A stretch of 64,000 bases of DNA from Thioclava atlantica (GTDB lineage: Bacteria; Pseudomonadota; Alphaproteobacteria; Rhodobacterales; Rhodobacteraceae): positions 176,026 through 240,025 of the forward strand of contig NZ_AQRC01000005.1 in NCBI RefSeq assembly GCF_000737065.1, read 5' to 3'. Shown in pieces: positions 35,841 to 44,168 of the stretch. Made by a program: the position numbers and the translations under genes. The stretch's first letter is position 1; every line of letters begins with the position of its first letter. The notes under the pieces are model-generated. The model was not told where the DNA came from. It searched no databases and saw only the letters and a program-made list of their open reading frames with translations.

Positions 35841-36717
35841 CGGCGACCTCCCGCATCAGAACTGGCACGCAGGGATCGAGTATGTCCACAACCAAGCTTG
35901 CCAAAGACGCTTTCTCTGCGGGCAGGGTCTCCAAGCTGCGCTGCAACATCCCACCCGGCACGGTCAGATGGTCGATCGGCGTGATCCGCGTGAGCGCGCT
36001 CACACGACCGCCGCTCAGTCTGACCTGCAAGGTATAGGCGCCCCGCGCCGCCGCGACCGAAGCCACGCCCGGCGCGATCCGCCGCGCGGGTGGCGCATCG
36101 AAGCACAGCCGATCCAGATCGACCACGCGCCCCAGCGCCCGCCACAGCGGCCCGCGCCCGTAGCGCGCTTCAGCCTGACGCATCAGATCCGCGTCGCGCA
36201 CCCGTCCAGCGGCGGAATTCTCCTGCGGCACCATCGACAAAGGCTGCGACAGGTCGGGCAGATCGGCCACCGCTTCGCCCGGCGCGAAGCGCTCCGCGAT
36301 CGCGGCCAGAAGCGGACTGATCCCCGCACCGGAACTCAGCCAGTCCGCCAGCCGCGCGGGCCGCGCACCGCCCCAGATCCAGCGCTGCAGCGCCGCGCCG
36401 CCCTTCGACCAATCCGCGGGCAGCGGCATCGGGTCGTGTTCAATCAGCGCGGGCCAGCGCAGGCATAGCTTGGAGAGATGGTCGCGCAAAATCTCGCGCC
36501 GCGGGTCGCATCCGGCAGTCTCCAGCCCCGTCGCCAGCCGCACCGCGAGGCCCTGCGCCATGCCGCACAGGTTGAACAGGCGGGGCATCAGTTCCGCGAC
36601 CTCTTCGGGGGTCTTGCCCAGCATCATCGCCTCAACCGGGCTCGGCACGGGCAGCGCAAGCACCGCCTTCAGCCGAGCGCCGTCGCGCGCGATGGTTATG
36701 CCGAGCGTCTGGGTCAT
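35833..36717 (-). CDS. hupK: Hydrogenase accessory protein HupK
   Basis: 294 residues. HupK resembles a shortened hydrogenase large subunit and is thought to be a scaffold during assembly of the Fe(CN)2CO unit, especially under air. The C-terminal [12 protein letters not shown] echoes the DPCxxC ligand motif but keeps only one Cys; NLCGMAQG near residue 50 echoes the N-terminal RxCGxC motif in degenerate form. Overlaps hupJ by 4 bp. Confidence 0.88.
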   Translation of the reverse strand: MTQTLGITIARDGARLKAVLALPVPSPVEAMMLGKTPEEVAELMPRLFNLCGMAQGLAVRLATGLETAGCDPRREILRDHLSKLCLRWPALIEHDPMPLPADWSKGGAALQRWIWGGARPARLADWLSSGAGISPLLAAIAERFAPGEAVADLPDLSQPLSMVPQENSAAGRVRDADLMRQAEARYGRGPLWRALGRVVDLDRLCFDAPPARRIAPGVASVAAARGAYTLQVRLSGGRVSALTRITPIDHLTVPGGMLQRSLETLPAEKASLASLVVDILDPCVPVLMREVADA

Positions 36718-37553
36718 TCCGCGTCATCCGCCTCGTCGCGCGGCGCATCCTCGGCCAGACCGGCCGAGATCAGCTTGCGCCGGGTCGGTTGCGCCATCTC
36801 CTCGACGCGCGCATCTTCCGCCGCCTGCGCAGCCTCGGCCTCCTCGACCGCGGCAAGTTCGGCCTCGCGACCGGCGCGGATTTCGGATTTGCGATCCGTC
36901 TCGGCGCGGTTCTCGTCCTTGAACAGCTCCATCATGATCGCGCGGGCGACATCGGTCGCCTGCATCTGCGTCTGGAAATCGCCCATCGGCGAGAAAAGCG
37001 AACACGCCTTGTAGCCGCCGCCCATCTCGCGGACGTTATGGATGAACTCATAGGTGCCGGACGGGAAGTCGATGTTTTCCTTGGCGCCGGGGACCAGCGT
37101 CGACCAGTCCTCGTCCTCGCGCGGCAACATGATCAGGTTCATGAACCACGGGCTGACAAGCACGCCGAGTCCGCGCCCCTCGTGCGAGACGAAGCCCACC
37201 GGCTCGACCGAGAGCGCCTTGTTCACCAAGGGCACGTCGCGCATTTTCGAATGCCAGACCTCACGGAAATCGGCCGTGAGCTTGGCCACCTGTTCCTCGA
37301 TCCGGCGCGCCTCCAGCATCGCGGGCGCGCCCGGATCGGTCTGCACCATGAACTGCTCTTTCGGTGCGTCGCAATTGGGGCAATGCCAGTCCTCGGGCAG
37401 CATTGAGAACGGCGTGCCGGGCAGGACCTGACGGAAATCGTCGCCCTCCGCCGGATCGTAAGGCGTCCAGCAGATCTTGCATTCCATGATCGCCTGATCG
37501 GAAATCCGGTCATTGGCGCCCATGTAGCTTCCCTCGAACCCCGCGACGCTCAT
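36714..37553 (-). CDS. hupJ: HupJ: rubredoxin fused to HybE-type hydrogenase chaperone
   Basis: 279 residues. Residues about 24-75 are a rubredoxin (MECKICWTPYDP ... WHCPNCDAPKEQF: two CxxC iron ligands). From about 85 a HybE/HupJ assembly domain follows (VAKLTADFREVWHSKMRDVP, VNKALSVEPVGF, FMNLIMLPREDEDW, YEFIHNVREMGGGYKACSLF). The tail is acidic/Ala-rich. In Rhizobium the two parts are separate genes (hupI, hupJ); in R. capsulatus they are fused, as here. Likely protects or assembles the small subunit in the presence of oxygen. The ATG overlaps the hupH stop. Confidence 0.9.
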   Translation of the reverse strand: MSVAGFEGSYMGANDRISDQAIMECKICWTPYDPAEGDDFRQVLPGTPFSMLPEDWHCPNCDAPKEQFMVQTDPGAPAMLEARRIEEQVAKLTADFREVWHSKMRDVPLVNKALSVEPVGFVSHEGRGLGVLVSPWFMNLIMLPREDEDWSTLVPGAKENIDFPSGTYEFIHNVREMGGGYKACSLFSPMGDFQTQMQATDVARAIMMELFKDENRAETDRKSEIRAGREAELAAVEEAEAAQAAEDARVEEMAQPTRRKLISAGLAEDAPRDEADDAE

Positions 37554-38380
37554 CGGATCGCCTCCAGCACTTCGACGATCCGCTCGGCGGAGTCGACGAG
37601 ATCCTCTTTCGCGGCGATCGCCACCTCGGGCATCGTGGTCACTTCGAACGTGTCGAGGATCAGCGTGTCCATCGAGTTAAAGAACTGCACCCGCCAGACA
37701 TGGGGCAGCCCGGTCGCGGTGACGCGGCAATTGCCGTAGCCACGCGACAGTATCGTCACCGCGCCTTCGCCCGTCGCCGCATCCAGCCAGACGAGGTCTT
37801 CCTCGGTATGGGGCAGCAGGGTCAGGTTCACCACATGCGGCTCGCCACCCATGAAACTGCCCGATTTATCCTCCAGTTCGGCCATCAGCGCCGGCGCATT
37901 CACAACGCCCGGACCGCGCGGATGGGTCTTGCCTTCGGCCTTGCGGAACGGCTCGAAGGCGCGGCTCAGCGCCGCCGAGGGGACCGGACCGACCTCGATC
38001 TTGTCGACGCCCGACCCTGCGATCATCCAGACGCCCGCGAAGACCGACTCCTGCACGGCGAGCGCCGGGATACCGCGGATCTTCATCGCGACCTCGCCCT
38101 GCCCCATCGTCTCTGCGATGAGCGCGCGGTTCTCCGCGTCGAGATGGCTCAGATCGAAGCTCGCCATGCCGCCTTGCGCCGCCGCCCCGCAGGCCTTCGC
38201 CACATCGGCCAGCGTCTTGAGCGCTGGCGTCACGCTGGAAGGGTCGTCGATGTCAGGCATATGCGCCGAATAGGTGCGCATACCCGAAGGGAGCTGCATG
38301 TATTCGAGTTGCGCATCCTCGTCTTCGGGTTGCGAGCCGGGACCGAAGCCCATGGGCGGAAGGTGGAAATTGGAAACCAT
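37550..38380 (-). CDS. hupH: Hydrogenase expression/formation protein HupH
   Basis: 276 residues, matching HupH/HyaF-type proteins needed for maturation of the small subunit: LPSGMRTYSAHMPDIDDP, RGIPALAVQESVFAGVWMI and LSRGYGNCRVTATGLPHVWR, VQFFNSMDTLILDTFEVT. Located in the hupFGHIJK block typical of oxygen-tolerant uptake hydrogenases. Four bp behind hupG and overlapping hupJ. Confidence 0.92.
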   Translation of the reverse strand: MVSNFHLPPMGFGPGSQPEDEDAQLEYMQLPSGMRTYSAHMPDIDDPSSVTPALKTLADVAKACGAAAQGGMASFDLSHLDAENRALIAETMGQGEVAMKIRGIPALAVQESVFAGVWMIAGSGVDKIEVGPVPSAALSRAFEPFRKAEGKTHPRGPGVVNAPALMAELEDKSGSFMGGEPHVVNLTLLPHTEEDLVWLDAATGEGAVTILSRGYGNCRVTATGLPHVWRVQFFNSMDTLILDTFEVTTMPEVAIAAKEDLVDSAERIVEVLEAIR

Positions 38381-38384
38381 CGTC

Positions 38385-38801
38385 TCAGCCTTTCGCGGTC
38401 AGGATATGAGAGGTGCGGGCGACGTAATCGTCCCAGTCGCGGATCTTCTCGATCGCGCCGAGATACTCGCCCTCGCGGTAGAACAGGAAACCGGGGGCTT
38501 TCAGCGCGCGGGTCTGCTGGCGCAGCTCGGTCTCGATCGCATCGCCCACCACCGCGCAGTCGAACGCGTGCTGGAAGGCCATGCGGATTTCCGGCAGCAC
38601 CACGGCGGCGTCGGGGGTCTCGAGGTTGCGCTTGGCGTCGCCCGGAATGAACAGGCAATGCGCCCCGGGACGCGCGGTGAACTCGGCCACATCGGACATG
38701 TTCGCCAGAAGCGGATAGCCCATCTCGTCGATCAGGCGGGTTACCAGCGGGTGCATCGCGCCCGAGGGCTGGGCAGTATCGGGCATTGCGAAATCGTGCA
38801 T
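38385..38801 (-). CDS. hupG: Hydrogenase small-subunit chaperone HupG (HyaE-like)
   Basis: About 138 residues from ATG 38801 (GAGGAGAGACAC upstream). A thioredoxin-fold HyaE/HupG protein without catalytic Cys pair: FTARPGAHCLFIPGDAKRNLE, VVLPEIRMAFQHAFDCAVVG, APGFLFYREGEYLG and IEKIRDWDDY. Members bind the Tat signal of the small-subunit precursor. Fits HupS, which has a twin-arginine leader. Confidence 0.9.
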   Translation of the reverse strand: MHDFAMPDTAQPSGAMHPLVTRLIDEMGYPLLANMSDVAEFTARPGAHCLFIPGDAKRNLETPDAAVVLPEIRMAFQHAFDCAVVGDAIETELRQQTRALKAPGFLFYREGEYLGAIEKIRDWDDYVARTSHILTAKG

Positions 38802-38811
38802 GTGTCTCTCC

Positions 38812-39132
38812 TCAGGCAGTCGTTTTGCCGGCATCGCGCGCGGCTTGCAGATGGGGCGGCAGTTGCGGCTCGCGGGCGTCGAGATCGGCGAAAGCATCGC
38901 CCAGATCGCCGCCCTGCATCAGGGCCCGCAGCCCGCCAAGCGCGGCCGCGATCTTGGTCGCCTCGTCCTCGGTGATCACCTCGCGAGAAGCCCCGAGAAA
39001 GGCCAAAAGCCAGTCGCCGGGCTTGGCGTCGGGCGTCAGCGACAAATCGATGATGCCGGGCTGCCCCTCTTCGAGAACCTCGCCGCGGATGCCATCGACC
39101 GCCACCAGTTGAACCGGGATTCCGACGCACAT
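38812..39132 (-). CDS. hupF: HypC-like hydrogenase chaperone HupF
   Basis: 106 residues beginning [14 protein letters not shown], the HypC-type N-terminus with essential Cys2, plus a longer C-terminal extension ([16 protein letters not shown]) that distinguishes HupF from HypC. It chaperones HupL maturation and stabilises it under oxygen. One-base overlap with hupD. Confidence 0.93.
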   Translation of the reverse strand: MCVGIPVQLVAVDGIRGEVLEEGQPGIIDLSLTPDAKPGDWLLAFLGASREVITEDEATKIAAALGGLRALMQGGDLGDAFADLDAREPQLPPHLQAARDAGKTTA

Positions 39133-39764
39133 CAGGCACGGACCTTCTCGGCGCCGGGGAAGAAGCGGTGATCGCCCATCCGGCAGGCCTCGCCCTCGGT
39201 CGGGCGGCCCCCTTCGTACGCGCCACGACGGATCGAGGCATCGGCAAGGTCATCGGCCTGCGTCACGCCTGCCGCGACCGAAATACCCCAGCGCGCCAGT
39301 TCGGCTTCGCATTCGCGGATCGCGGGCTCGATCTGGGCGGCGACCGCAGGGCGCAGACCGCCACCGTAATCCTCCAGCTCGACCGGCTGGCAGCCGATCA
39401 GCGTCAGCTTCGCCGGGCAACGGTTCATCAGCTGTGCGGTGGCGATCACGTCCTGAAAGCCGGTCTGGTGCAGGCTCATTTTCTTAGCGCCCATGAAGGC
39501 GGGCACGTCGTCGTCGCGCAGCACCCGCATCTCACCCGGCTCCAGCCCGAAATCGATCGCATCGAAGACGATCAGCGCATCGGCCTCTTCAAGAAACGGC
39601 AGCAGATACAGGCCCTGCGTGCCGCCATCCAGGAGCTTGACGTTGTCCGGCACGGCGCGGGTCTCGGCCATCACCTCGACGCAGCGCACGCCGAAGCCCT
39701 CATCCGCCCAAAGAACGTTCCCGATACCCAGAACGAGCACCCGGTCCGGCGCAAAATCCGACAT
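39132..39764 (-). CDS. hupD: Hydrogenase maturation endopeptidase HupD
   Basis: About 210 residues from ATG 39764 (GGGAGGAAATC upstream). HyaD/HybD-type nickel-dependent protease: [21 protein letters not shown] (Glu ligand), [12 protein letters not shown] (Asp ligand) and [14 protein letters not shown] (His ligand). It removes the C-terminal peptide of HupL after nickel insertion. The C-terminus is longer than in E. coli HyaD. First gene after the hupSLC transcript unit, behind a 320-bp gap. Confidence 0.95.
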   Translation of the reverse strand: MSDFAPDRVLVLGIGNVLWADEGFGVRCVEVMAETRAVPDNVKLLDGGTQGLYLLPFLEEADALIVFDAIDFGLEPGEMRVLRDDDVPAFMGAKKMSLHQTGFQDVIATAQLMNRCPAKLTLIGCQPVELEDYGGGLRPAVAAQIEPAIRECEAELARWGISVAAGVTQADDLADASIRRGAYEGGRPTEGEACRMGDHRFFPGAEKVRA

Positions 39765-40033
39765 GATTTCCTCCCTCTCCCCGAGGCGGCAAGCGCGTTG
39801 CCATCCTCGCCTCGAATCGACAATAGGCTTTGCAGAGGGGCGGGTTTCACGGAAATCGCGCGGAACTGCGACAATCTGTCTAGCCATTGTTTTTACGAAA
39901 TTTTCTTTGGAACTACGCCACTATCAAAGCCACCAATGTGGAAACTATATTTCCACCTAAGCGAATTTTTCGCAATGCAATCTTCCACCGGCAGCGCAAC
40001 GCTGGAAACAGCTCGAATCCGCGCCAGAATGCA
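39765..40033. other. Gap upstream of hupD
   Basis: The hupC-hupD interval is the only long one in the otherwise tightly packed structural-accessory series. The right part has a hairpin (separate entry); near 39880-39970 the DNA is AT-rich and could hold a hupD promoter, but I see no -35/-10 pair that I would defend. Confidence 0.3.
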
Positions 40034-40063
40034 GAACGGGCGCGGATTGCCCCGCGCCCGTTC
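40034..40063 (-). terminator. GC-rich hairpin after hupC
   Basis: A perfect 12-bp stem GAACGGGCGCGG/CCGCGCCCGTTC with a 6-base loop lies 21 bp past the hupC stop. No T-tract follows, so it may partially terminate or protect the 3' end of hupSLC mRNA, allowing structural genes to be expressed above accessory genes. Confidence 0.5.
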
Positions 40064-40084
40064 GCCCTACCACCGCACGAACCG

Positions 40085-40861
40085 TTACTCGATACGATCG
40101 TCCTTAAACGTCCGGTGGCCGGAGATCATCGTGGAAACCATCGACTGACGGCTCATGATGTCCTCGCGGATCGCCGCGTAGATGTGCACGATCATGAAGA
40201 TCACGATGGCCCACATTCCCAAATGGTGCAGCGTGTGCAGCCTCTGTGAGTTCTGCACGAGGCCAAGCACCCAGCCCATCAGCGTATCGGGCAAAGAGCC
40301 CTGCCCCGCGCCTTCCGCGTAGAGCGCCCAGCCGGTGATCAGCATGAAGGTGATCCCGAGCGTCATGAAGAAGAACATCGCAAGCTGTGCCAACGGGTTG
40401 TGGCCGACGTATTTCTTCGGCGTCTTTTCGAGGAACGCATACCAGCGCAGCTCGTGCCCCAGCTCTTTCCACCAGCGCTTGCGCCAGACCGGCACGTAGA
40501 ACAGCTGGCGGGCGTGGTGATTGCCCACGAAGGCCCAGTAGATGCGCCCAAAGAAGATCACCGTCAGGACCTGCGCCGCCGCGAAATGGCCGAAGCGGAT
40601 ATAGCCCATGACGAATTGCTCGGTCGCTTCGCCGATCTGCAGCGACGGCAGGGGCGCGCCGATCAGGAAACCGGTCACGATCAGCACCGTGATCATCAGC
40701 GCGTTGAGCCAGTGCCAGAGGCGCACGGGCGCCTCGTAGACATAGACGGAAGTCCGGCGGCGGATCGAGTCGAGATCTTCCTCGGTCGCGTCGCCGGTCA
40801 GGCGGGAGGCCTCGAAGGCCCCTGTCGCCTTGGGGTTTGGCGTGTGGATCGTGTCCTCCAT
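40085..40861 (-). CDS. hupC: Ni/Fe-hydrogenase b-type cytochrome subunit HupC
   Basis: 258 residues. Four transmembrane helices with haem ligand histidines: YEAPVRLWHWLNALMITVLIVTG, GYIRFGHFAAAQVLTVIF, and HTLHHLGMWAIVIFMIVHIYAAIREDI. It anchors HupSL on the periplasmic face and passes electrons from H2 to quinone. The N-terminal extension of about 35 residues is longer than in some homologues. Five bp behind a 61-residue membrane protein gene. Confidence 0.95.
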   Translation of the reverse strand: MEDTIHTPNPKATGAFEASRLTGDATEEDLDSIRRRTSVYVYEAPVRLWHWLNALMITVLIVTGFLIGAPLPSLQIGEATEQFVMGYIRFGHFAAAQVLTVIFFGRIYWAFVGNHHARQLFYVPVWRKRWWKELGHELRWYAFLEKTPKKYVGHNPLAQLAMFFFMTLGITFMLITGWALYAEGAGQGSLPDTLMGWVLGLVQNSQRLHTLHHLGMWAIVIFMIVHIYAAIREDIMSRQSMVSTMISGHRTFKDDRIE

Positions 40862-40866
40862 CGCCC

Positions 40867-41052
40867 TTACTCCTTGCGGACGCGCTTGACGGCGCGGGCG
40901 ATCTCGACGGCCACATAGGCCAGGGCGATCGCGCCGGCCGCCATCGCGACATGGGCGATGGTGTGCCCTTCCGCGCCGGGGGCCACAGCGTGGCCCGGAT
41001 GGGCCAGCGCAGGACCTGCGATCATGCTGAAAGCAAATGCGAGTTTCTTCAT
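40867..41052 (-). CDS. Small His-containing membrane protein between hupL and hupC
   Basis: 61 residues from ATG 41052 (GGAGGAGGAAATC upstream). Signal-like N-terminus MKKLAFAFSMIAGPALA, a short histidine-bearing segment HPGHAVAPGAEGHTIAH, then one transmembrane helix VAMAAGAIALAYVAVEIARA and a basic end KRVRKE. It resembles the small DUF6732-type proteins of alphaproteobacteria, but I am not certain of that family. Gaps of 14 and 5 bp to hupL and hupC place it firmly in the operon; a role in cytochrome b or membrane assembly is a guess. Confidence 0.7.
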   Translation of the reverse strand: MKKLAFAFSMIAGPALAHPGHAVAPGAEGHTIAHVAMAAGAIALAYVAVEIARAVKRVRKE

Positions 41053-41066
41053 GATTTCCTCCTCCC

Positions 41067-42863
41067 TCAGCGCACCTTGACGGTGGTGAGCTCTTCGCCG
41101 TCGGGCGACATCACATGGGTCGAACAGGCAAGGCACGGATCGAAGCTGTGCAGGGTGCGCAGGATTTCGACCGGCTCTTCGGGACGCTCCACCTTGGTGT
41201 TCATCAGCGACGCCTCGAAGGCACCGATATTGCCCTGCGTGTCACGGGGCGAACCGTTCCAGGTGGTGGGCACGACGCATTGGTAGTTCTCGATGCGCCC
41301 GTCCTTGATCTTGACCCAATGCCCCAGCGCGCCGCGCGGAGCCTCGGTCATGCCGACGCCCTTGGCCTCTTTCGGCCAGCTCGACGGATCCCACTTCTCG
41401 ACATTGGCGGTGCTTTCGTCGCCATTCTTGATGTTGGTCATCATCTTGTCGAAGAAGTGCCGCTGCAGACGCGAGCAATACTCGGATTCCAGCGCCCGCG
41501 CCGCGGTCCGGCCCAGCGTCGAGAAGACCGCGTTGAACGGCAGGTCCATCTTGCGCAGCAGACCGTCTACCTGGTTCTTGATGTCTTCGTGACCCTTGGC
41601 GTAGCCCACGACGTAACGCGCGAGCGGACCGACCTCCATCGCGTGCCCCTTCCAGCGCGGGGCTTTGATCCAGCTGTATTTCGCAGCCTCGTCAAGCTCA
41701 ATGATATTGGTCCGCGTGCCTTTGGCGTTCGGCCCGAGCTCGTATTGCGGCTCGGTCACGCCATCCCACGGGTGCAGGCCCTTGCCGGGCTCGCCATAGG
41801 TGTACCAGGAGTGATCGACGAATTCCTGCACCTGCTCGGGGTCGCGCGGATCGACGTCATGCACCTCGTTGAGGTTGCCGTTGATGATCGCGCCACGCGG
41901 CAGGTGAAGCTGCTCGGGCGAAAAGTCGTTCGGGTTCTCGGGAATGTCGCCATAGGCAAGGCAGGCCTGCGACGACAGACCGCCGCCATAGAGCCAGTTC
42001 TTGTAGAAGCCGCCGATCGCGATCACGTCGGGGATATAGACGTTTTCGTTGAACTCCTGACACTTGTCGATGATCGAGGAGACGAGGTTCAGCCGCTCCA
42101 TATTGATCGCACCGACCGAGCCGACGCCGTCGATATTGATCGGGCACGGCACGCCGCCCACCAGCCAGTTCGGGTGCGGGTTCTTGCCACCGAAGATGGT
42201 GTGAACCTTCACGATCTCCTTCTGAAGATCGAGCGCCTCCAGATAGTGCGTCGTTGCCATCAGGTCCGCTTCCGGCGGAAGCAGATAAGCCGGGTTGTCC
42301 CAATAGCCGTTTTTGAACAGCCCGAGCTGTCCGCTTTCGACGAATTTCTTGAGACGGTTCTGCACGTCCCGGAAATAGCCTGGGGAGGAGAGCGGATGGC
42401 TCGGGCTGACCTTCTGCTGCAGCTCCGAAGTCGCCTTCGGGTCTGCGCGCAGGGCGTTGACCGGATTGACCCAATCGAGCGCGTGCAGGTGATAGAAATG
42501 CACGATGTGGTCATGGATCTGCAGCGCGAGCTGCATCATGTTCCGGATCGAATTCGCATTGTCGGGGATCTGGATCCCCAGCGCATCTTCCACCGCGCGG
42601 ACCGAGGTCAGCGCATGGGTGCCGGTGCAGACGCCGCAGATCCGCTCGGTGAAGGCCCAGGCGTCGCGCGGATCGCGGCCCTTCAGGATCACTTCCAGCC
42701 CGCGCCACATCGTGCCGGTCGAGACCGCGTTGGTGATCATGTTGTTTTCGTCCACATTCACTTCGCAGCGCATGTGACCCTCGATCCGGGTCACCGGGTC
42801 GACAACGACCCGCTTGCCCGAATTGTCCATCGTGTAGCCGTTCGGCGTGTTGAGAACCGACAT
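41067..42863 (-). CDS. hupL: Uptake [NiFe]-hydrogenase large subunit HupL
   Basis: 598 residues, normal length. N-terminal nickel-ligand motif [12 protein letters not shown] (about 75) and C-terminal [13 protein letters not shown] supply the four Cys of the NiFe site. The 15 residues after the final His ([15 protein letters not shown]) are the extension removed by HupD. Other family blocks: [29 protein letters not shown]. Oxidises H2 in the periplasm with HupS and HupC; the oxygen-tolerance accessory set (HupF-K) fits a group 1d enzyme. Three bp behind hupS. Confidence 0.98.
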   Translation of the reverse strand: MSVLNTPNGYTMDNSGKRVVVDPVTRIEGHMRCEVNVDENNMITNAVSTGTMWRGLEVILKGRDPRDAWAFTERICGVCTGTHALTSVRAVEDALGIQIPDNANSIRNMMQLALQIHDHIVHFYHLHALDWVNPVNALRADPKATSELQQKVSPSHPLSSPGYFRDVQNRLKKFVESGQLGLFKNGYWDNPAYLLPPEADLMATTHYLEALDLQKEIVKVHTIFGGKNPHPNWLVGGVPCPINIDGVGSVGAINMERLNLVSSIIDKCQEFNENVYIPDVIAIGGFYKNWLYGGGLSSQACLAYGDIPENPNDFSPEQLHLPRGAIINGNLNEVHDVDPRDPEQVQEFVDHSWYTYGEPGKGLHPWDGVTEPQYELGPNAKGTRTNIIELDEAAKYSWIKAPRWKGHAMEVGPLARYVVGYAKGHEDIKNQVDGLLRKMDLPFNAVFSTLGRTAARALESEYCSRLQRHFFDKMMTNIKNGDESTANVEKWDPSSWPKEAKGVGMTEAPRGALGHWVKIKDGRIENYQCVVPTTWNGSPRDTQGNIGAFEASLMNTKVERPEEPVEILRTLHSFDPCLACSTHVMSPDGEELTTVKVR

Positions 42864-42866
42864 GGA

Positions 42867-43943
42867 TTACGCCTCCTCGTTCTTCTTCTGGGCGCGTTTG
42901 AGCGCGGAGACGGCAGCGTGAACTGCCACCGCACCGCCGACGACGGCCGCCGTGGTGCCGCCGACCACATCGGCATTCGCTTCGATCCCGAATTGCTTGA
43001 TGTTGGTGAGCCGGTCGTAGAAGGAGCCCTGATCCCAGAACCCGTCCTCGGAACAGCCGATACAGCCGTGACCCGACTGGATCGGGAAGCTGACACCCTC
43101 GTTCCAGCGCACGGTCGAGCACGCGTTGTAGGTGGTCGGCCCTTTGCAGCCCATCTTGTAGAGGCAATAGCCCTTGCGCGCGTTCTCGTCGTCCCACGTC
43201 TCGACGAACTGACCGGCGTCGAAATGCGGACGGCGGTAGCACTTGTCGTGGATACGCTGCGAATAGAACATCTGCGGGCGGCCCTGACGGTCCAGCTCGG
43301 GCATCCGGTCGAAGGTCAGCATGTAGGTGATCACGCCGGTCATCACCTCGGCGATGGGCGGGCAGCCCGGCACCTTGATGATCGGCTTGTCGGTGATGAC
43401 CTTGTGCACCGGGGTGGCGCGCGTCGGGTTCGGGGCGGCAGCCTGCACGCAGCCATAGGAGGCGCAGGCACCCCAGGAGATAATGGCTTTCGCGTGCTCG
43501 GCAGCGTGGCGGAGTTGGTCCACGAAGGGCTTGCCGCCCACGATGCAGTACATCCCGTCTTCGTTGAGCGGCGGATTGCCCTCCACGGCGAGGATGTAAT
43601 TCCCTTTATACTTGTCGATCGTGTCCTGCAGCGCGGCTTCCGCCTGCGCGCCCGCCGCCGCCATCAGCGTGTCGTCATAGTCGAGCGAGATCATCGAGAG
43701 CACGACATCCTTGGCCAGCGGGTGGGCCGAGCGGATGAAGCTTTCCGAACAACAGGTACATTCGAGCCCGTGCACCCAGATCACCGGGGTGCGCGGCTTG
43801 GTTTCCATCGCATGGGCGATCTTGGGCACATAGGCCGGGCCGAGACCCAGCGCCGCCGCCGTCAGCGAGCAATATTTCATGAAGCTGCGGCGGGTAATCC
43901 CCTGCCGACGCATCACGTCGTAAAAGGTTTCGATCGCAGGCAA
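42867..43943 (-). CDS. hupS: Uptake [NiFe]-hydrogenase small subunit HupS (TTG start)
   Basis: 358 residues if started at TTG 43943: (M)[20 protein letters not shown], which aligns with known HupS N-termini, with GGGAGGGACAC seven bases upstream. No ATG in a suitable position exists; the frame further upstream is promoter DNA. A twin-arginine leader [18 protein letters not shown] exports the folded enzyme. Cluster Cys: [12 protein letters not shown] (proximal, with two extra Cys as in oxygen-tolerant enzymes), DKCYRRPHF and [12 protein letters not shown] (distal), [14 protein letters not shown] (medial). A hydrophobic C-terminal anchor ([19 protein letters not shown]) follows. Confidence 0.95.
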   Translation of the reverse strand: MPAIETFYDVMRRQGITRRSFMKYCSLTAAALGLGPAYVPKIAHAMETKPRTPVIWVHGLECTCCSESFIRSAHPLAKDVVLSMISLDYDDTLMAAAGAQAEAALQDTIDKYKGNYILAVEGNPPLNEDGMYCIVGGKPFVDQLRHAAEHAKAIISWGACASYGCVQAAAPNPTRATPVHKVITDKPIIKVPGCPPIAEVMTGVITYMLTFDRMPELDRQGRPQMFYSQRIHDKCYRRPHFDAGQFVETWDDENARKGYCLYKMGCKGPTTYNACSTVRWNEGVSFPIQSGHGCIGCSEDGFWDQGSFYDRLTNIKQFGIEANADVVGGTTAAVVGGAVAVHAAVSALKRAQKKNEEA

Positions 43944-44168
43944 AGTGTCCCTCCCTCTGTGATCCCGATGACCGGATTCTCCCTCCTCCCGAGGGGAATA
44001 CGCATATGTGATCTCAGGATTGGCAGGTCGGGTCCGCGAACAGAACGAAATAATGACAGGATGTCGCAGGCGCGAATTCCTGTTTGTTTCCGATATGTTG
44101 CCAGTCAAAACCCCGGTGCGGCGCGGGGCTGCACTGGTACGTCAGTGACCAGCTTTCCGGGATTCCGG
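43944..44168 (-). promoter_or_regulatory. hupSLC promoter region
   Basis: 225 bp between the hypF stop and hupS. It must hold the H2-responsive promoter. A perfect TTG-N5-CAA (separate entry) is the candidate HupR box; AT-rich DNA follows at 44040-44100 (ATTATTTCG, AACAAACAGG), where IHF is expected by analogy with R. capsulatus, but I do not see a strict IHF consensus. Confidence 0.55.
44098..44108 (-). promoter_or_regulatory. Candidate HupR binding site TTG-N5-CAA
   Basis: TTGACTGGCAA on the minus strand matches the palindrome TTG-N5-CAA described for HupR in R. capsulatus. It lies about 155 bp before the hupS start codon, upstream of any promoter that could drive hupS, consistent with an enhancer-like activator site. 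Short motif, so a chance match is possible. Confidence 0.5.

Noticed and set aside
43944..44108. Upstream-extended start of hupS
   Set aside because: The extra residues do not match HupS and would cover the promoter; TTG 43943 fits the family N-terminus.
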